Source: an uncultured Eubacteriales bacterium (GTDB lineage Bacteria > Bacillota > Clostridia > Christensenellales > CAG-138). From it: a stretch of 16,890 nt of DNA. Below, piece after piece: positions 14,641-16,890 of the stretch. A program made the translations under genes and the position numbers. How positions within the stretch are numbered: position 1 is the first letter of the stretch; each line of letters opens with the position of its first letter. Below the pieces are notes generated by a model. That model was not told the DNA's origin. It searched no databases and worked only from the letters and a program-made list of their open reading frames with translations. Where the stretch lies: the NCBI GenBank assembly GCA_900547135.1, contig URFJ01000028.1, positions 1 to 16,890 on the forward strand, in the 5' to 3' direction.

Positions 14641-14646
14641 TATCTT
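14618..14646 (+). promoter_or_regulatory. Possible sigma-E-type promoter of spoIIID
   Basis: GCATATT (14618-14624) fits the sigma-E -35 pattern. After 14 bp comes AATATCTT (14639-14646), a partial match to CATACAAT. spoIIID is a sigma-E gene in Bacillus, which supports the reading. It overlaps the MATE promoter on the other strand. Confidence 0.4.
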
Positions 14647-14672
14647 GTAAAAAATGTTCTTTAGGGGATTTT

Positions 14673-14954
14673 ATGAAAGAATATATTGAAGAACGTGCCC
14701 TGGCAGTAGCCGGCTATATTATCGAATCCAACGCGACCGTCCGACAAGCTGCCCGTCAGTTTGGAATCAGCAAATCCACTGTACATAAAGATATCACGGA
14801 ACGTCTGATGCAGGTCAATCCGGCTCTGGCAAAAGAAGCCCGAAAGGTACTCGATATCAACAAATCCGAGCGCCATATCCGCGGCGGTATGGCAACCAAG
14901 GAAAAATATGAGCACGAGCATCTGCTGCACGCCTGCCAGAGAGCCGTATCCTGA
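14673..14954 (+). CDS. spoIIID: Sporulation transcriptional regulator SpoIIID
   Basis: A 93-residue DNA-binding protein at full family length. It has an N-terminal helix (YIEERALAVAGYIIESNAT), a helix-turn-helix (about 22-45, with VRQAARQFGISKSTVHKDI) and a basic C-terminal helix (HIRGGMATKEKY). SpoIIID acts in the mother cell during sporulation to tune sigma-E genes and help turn on sigK. AGGGGA precedes ATG 14673. Arg codons here are all CGN, unlike genes before 10,300. It converges on the SNF2 gene with only 12 bases between stops and no clear terminator. Confidence 0.96.
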   Translation: MKEYIEERALAVAGYIIESNATVRQAARQFGISKSTVHKDITERLMQVNPALAKEARKVLDINKSERHIRGGMATKEKYEHEHLLHACQRAVS

Positions 14955-14966
14955 ATTTGACAGCAC

Positions 14967-16889
14967 TCACCGCAGCAGTTCCAACAGTTCCTCGCGGGTC
15001 AGACCCTGCGCCTGCAGGCTCTCCCCTCCGAGGATTCTGTCTGAAAGCTGCAGCTTGCGTTCCTGCAGCTCCACGATTTTCTCTTCAATCGTCCCTTTGG
15101 CAAGAATCCGGTAAACATTGACCACATTTTTCTGCCCGATCCGGTGTGCACGGTCCGTCGCCTGATTCTGTACTGCGCTGTTCCACCACGGATCGAAATG
15201 GATCACCACGTCTGCCGCCGTGAGATTCAACCCGGTTCCTCCCGCTTTCAGAGAAATACAGAATACCGGAACTTCATCGTGCGCAAACGACTCCACCATT
15301 TCGATTCTCTTTTCTTTCGGAGTCGCGCCGGTCAGCATGTGGCTTGCAATCTTTTCCTCCTCCAAAATCCGGTATAGGCGCTCCAGCATCGTTGTAAACT
15401 GAGAAAACAGGAGTACCTTGTGCCCGTTTTCCACTGCGTTTCGGATCAGCCCACGCACAAGCTCTGTCTTTGCAGATCCTCCTTTATAATTATCATACAA
15501 AAGCGCCGGATCGCAGCAAAGCTGTCTAAGGCGCGTCAGTTCTGCCAGAATTTCGATCTTATCCGTCCGGATTTCCTCGTCGGATTTTTCCTCCAGCATC
15601 AGCTTCATACGTCTGACATGGGCATCATACAGCTCCTGCTGCTCCCCATCCATATCGGCATACAGGTTTTCCTCCAGCTTGTCCGGCAAATCCTGCAGCA
15701 CTTCTTTTTTCAGGCGCCGCAGGACGAATGGACGGATCAGCCGCTGCAGCCGCTTCGCAGCGTCTTCGTCCTTATGCTGGACAATCGGCTGTTCCAGCTC
15801 TGTCCGAAACCGCTGATAGCTGTACAAATACCCGGGCATGAGATAATCAAAAATACTCCACAGTTCACTCAGCCGGTTCTCTACCGGTGTTCCTGTGAGG
15901 GCAAACCGGGTGTCTGCCTGGATCTTTTTCACAGCTTTTGCAGCCTGGGTGCTGTGGTTTTTGATATACTGTGCTTCATCGATGATCTGACAGCGGAAGC
16001 GGTACTTTTTATAGAAATCGCTGTCTCTGCGGAGCAGATCATAGGATGTGATCAGAATATCATTCTCCCCTGCTTCTTCCAGAAGTGTGTGACGCTGGAC
16101 GGCGGTTCCTACGATCATTTTTCCGGTCAGTTCCGGAGCAAAGCGTTCCAGTTCGCTGTTCCAGTTGTAGACCAGGGAAGCCGGGGCAACGATCAGCGCA
16201 TTCCGCCGCAGCCGGTCATCTGAGCTCTTCTTTTCCCGCTGCCGTCCCTCATTCTCGATACCCTGCTCTTTTTCCACCGGCTCTTTCTTACTGTTTTCCT
16301 GTATTTCACGTTCCTGATACTCGGAAAGCAGATAGCAGATCACCTGCAACGTTTTTCCAAGTCCCATATCATCGGCGAGGATTCCGCCAAATCCATTCGC
16401 ACTGAGCGTTTTTAACCACAGAAAACCTGTCTTCTGATATCCGCGCAGGATCGGTTCAAGTTCCGCCGGAATCTCAAAATCATTGTCTTCTACAGTTTTC
16501 ATGTTACGGATCAGAGAACGAAAATTCTTATCCCTCACCGAAGAAATCACCGGATTGTCCCGTAATTGCTGATCTATATACAACGCCCGGTAGGTATCCA
16601 CCGGAACGCTCTCCTGCATCAGCTGCTGATCTGTCAGCTGCACAATAGTATCCTTTTTAGCTCTAACGATTCTGCACGACTGCTTCTCCCGAAGCTCTAC
16701 ACGAACACAGCCGATTTCGATCAGTTTATTTGCTATTGTTTTATACTTTTTTCGAAATTCTGACAACAACATCGGGGAACACTCGGAAAAAGCACCTAAA
16801 ACATTCTTCTGTTTTATTGTGAGCCCCTCACATGAATGATCATATACCGCTATTTTCTCCATTACAATTTTTGCCTTATTTTGTTTCGG
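14967..16889 (-). CDS. SNF2-family DNA/RNA helicase (RapA/HepA-like), N-terminus outside window
   Basis: Numbered from the Met at 16862, the visible 631 residues hold a SNF2 ATPase core. Walker A is DDMGLGKT (164-171), motif II DEAQ (295-298), motif III LTGTPVEN (322-329), and motifs V/VI AGGTGLNL (540-547) and QATDRAHRIGQ (567-577). A charged insert (about 183-217) follows motif I. Members are ATP-driven translocases on duplex DNA. The frame stays open upstream of 16862 to the window edge (PKQNKAKIV) and no good ribosome site precedes that Met. Clostridial homologues are often about 1,000 residues with an N-terminal SWIM zinc finger, so the gene most likely begins beyond 16890. Confidence 0.9.
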   Translation of the reverse strand, partial: PKQNKAKIVMEKIAVYDHSCEGLTIKQKNVLGAFSECSPMLLSEFRKKYKTIANKLIEIGCVRVELREKQSCRIVRAKKDTIVQLTDQQLMQESVPVDTYRALYIDQQLRDNPVISSVRDKNFRSLIRNMKTVEDNDFEIPAELEPILRGYQKTGFLWLKTLSANGFGGILADDMGLGKTLQVICYLLSEYQEREIQENSKKEPVEKEQGIENEGRQREKKSSDDRLRRNALIVAPASLVYNWNSELERFAPELTGKMIVGTAVQRHTLLEEAGENDILITSYDLLRRDSDFYKKYRFRCQIIDEAQYIKNHSTQAAKAVKKIQADTRFALTGTPVENRLSELWSIFDYLMPGYLYSYQRFRTELEQPIVQHKDEDAAKRLQRLIRPFVLRRLKKEVLQDLPDKLEENLYADMDGEQQELYDAHVRRMKLMLEEKSDEEIRTDKIEILAELTRLRQLCCDPALLYDNYKGGSAKTELVRGLIRNAVENGHKVLLFSQFTTMLERLYRILEEEKIASHMLTGATPKEKRIEMVESFAHDEVPVFCISLKAGGTGLNLTAADVVIHFDPWWNSAVQNQATDRAHRIGQKNVVNVYRILAKGTIEEKIVELQERKLQLSDRILGGESLQAQGLTREELLELLR

Positions 16890-16890
16890 A

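Noticed and set aside
15420..16223. Long plus-strand frame (267 codons) within the SNF2 gene
   Set aside because: It is antisense to conserved helicase motifs and its translation is low-complexity, Gln/Phe/Leu-rich with no domain.

Overview
The left two thirds of the window (about 1-10,300) read like the chromosome of an anaerobic, low-to-medium GC Gram-positive of the Clostridia. The evidence is an ECF transporter operon, a spore/cell-wall type M14 peptidase, surface proteins with a sortase-like tail, a FeoB iron transporter, and heavy use of ATA (Ile) and AGG (Arg). The right end (about 12,500-16,890) carries spoIIID, a SNF2 helicase, a MATE pump and a guaA fragment. It also looks clostridial (Lachnospiraceae-like), but its codon choice differs: ATC and CGN dominate.

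Layout. 2-1552: the end of ecfA2, then ecfT and a small membrane protein, tightly overlapped on +. 1616-3251: a short-chain dehydrogenase overlapping a DUF218/SanA-like membrane protein, closed by a terminator. 3338-4627: a PG-binding/LysM/M14 peptidase with its own terminator. 4980-6206: a secreted cohesin-like plus InlB-repeat surface protein behind a clear sigma-A promoter. 6409-7321: a lipoprotein and an AAC(6')-type acetyltransferase. 7400-7903 (-): a decayed metallopeptidase-like gene with its promoter. 8223-10316 (-): feoB, preceded by a long structured leader. 10566-10636: a 71-nt element that can fold as a three-way junction. 10705-12574: a junction zone of broken pieces. It holds a tRNA-Met 3' remnant fused to the start of a small gene, a second member of that gene family with one nonsense codon, GC-rich short ORFs, hairpin-rich DNA, and an N-terminal guaA fragment joined to the tail of an unrelated gene. 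13212-16889: MATE (-), spoIIID (+) and a SNF2 helicase (-) running off the window.

The left-hand genes suggest vitamin/metal uptake and cell-envelope functions. The right-hand genes are sporulation and housekeeping. The middle 2 kb is best explained as repeated insertion and deletion at a tRNA-Met site, or as a misjoined contig. The sequence alone cannot separate these. I found no complete, coherent new multi-gene system. The strongest candidates for something undescribed are the feoB leader, with mutually exclusive stems ahead of a terminator-like hairpin, and the 71-nt three-way-junction element upstream of it.
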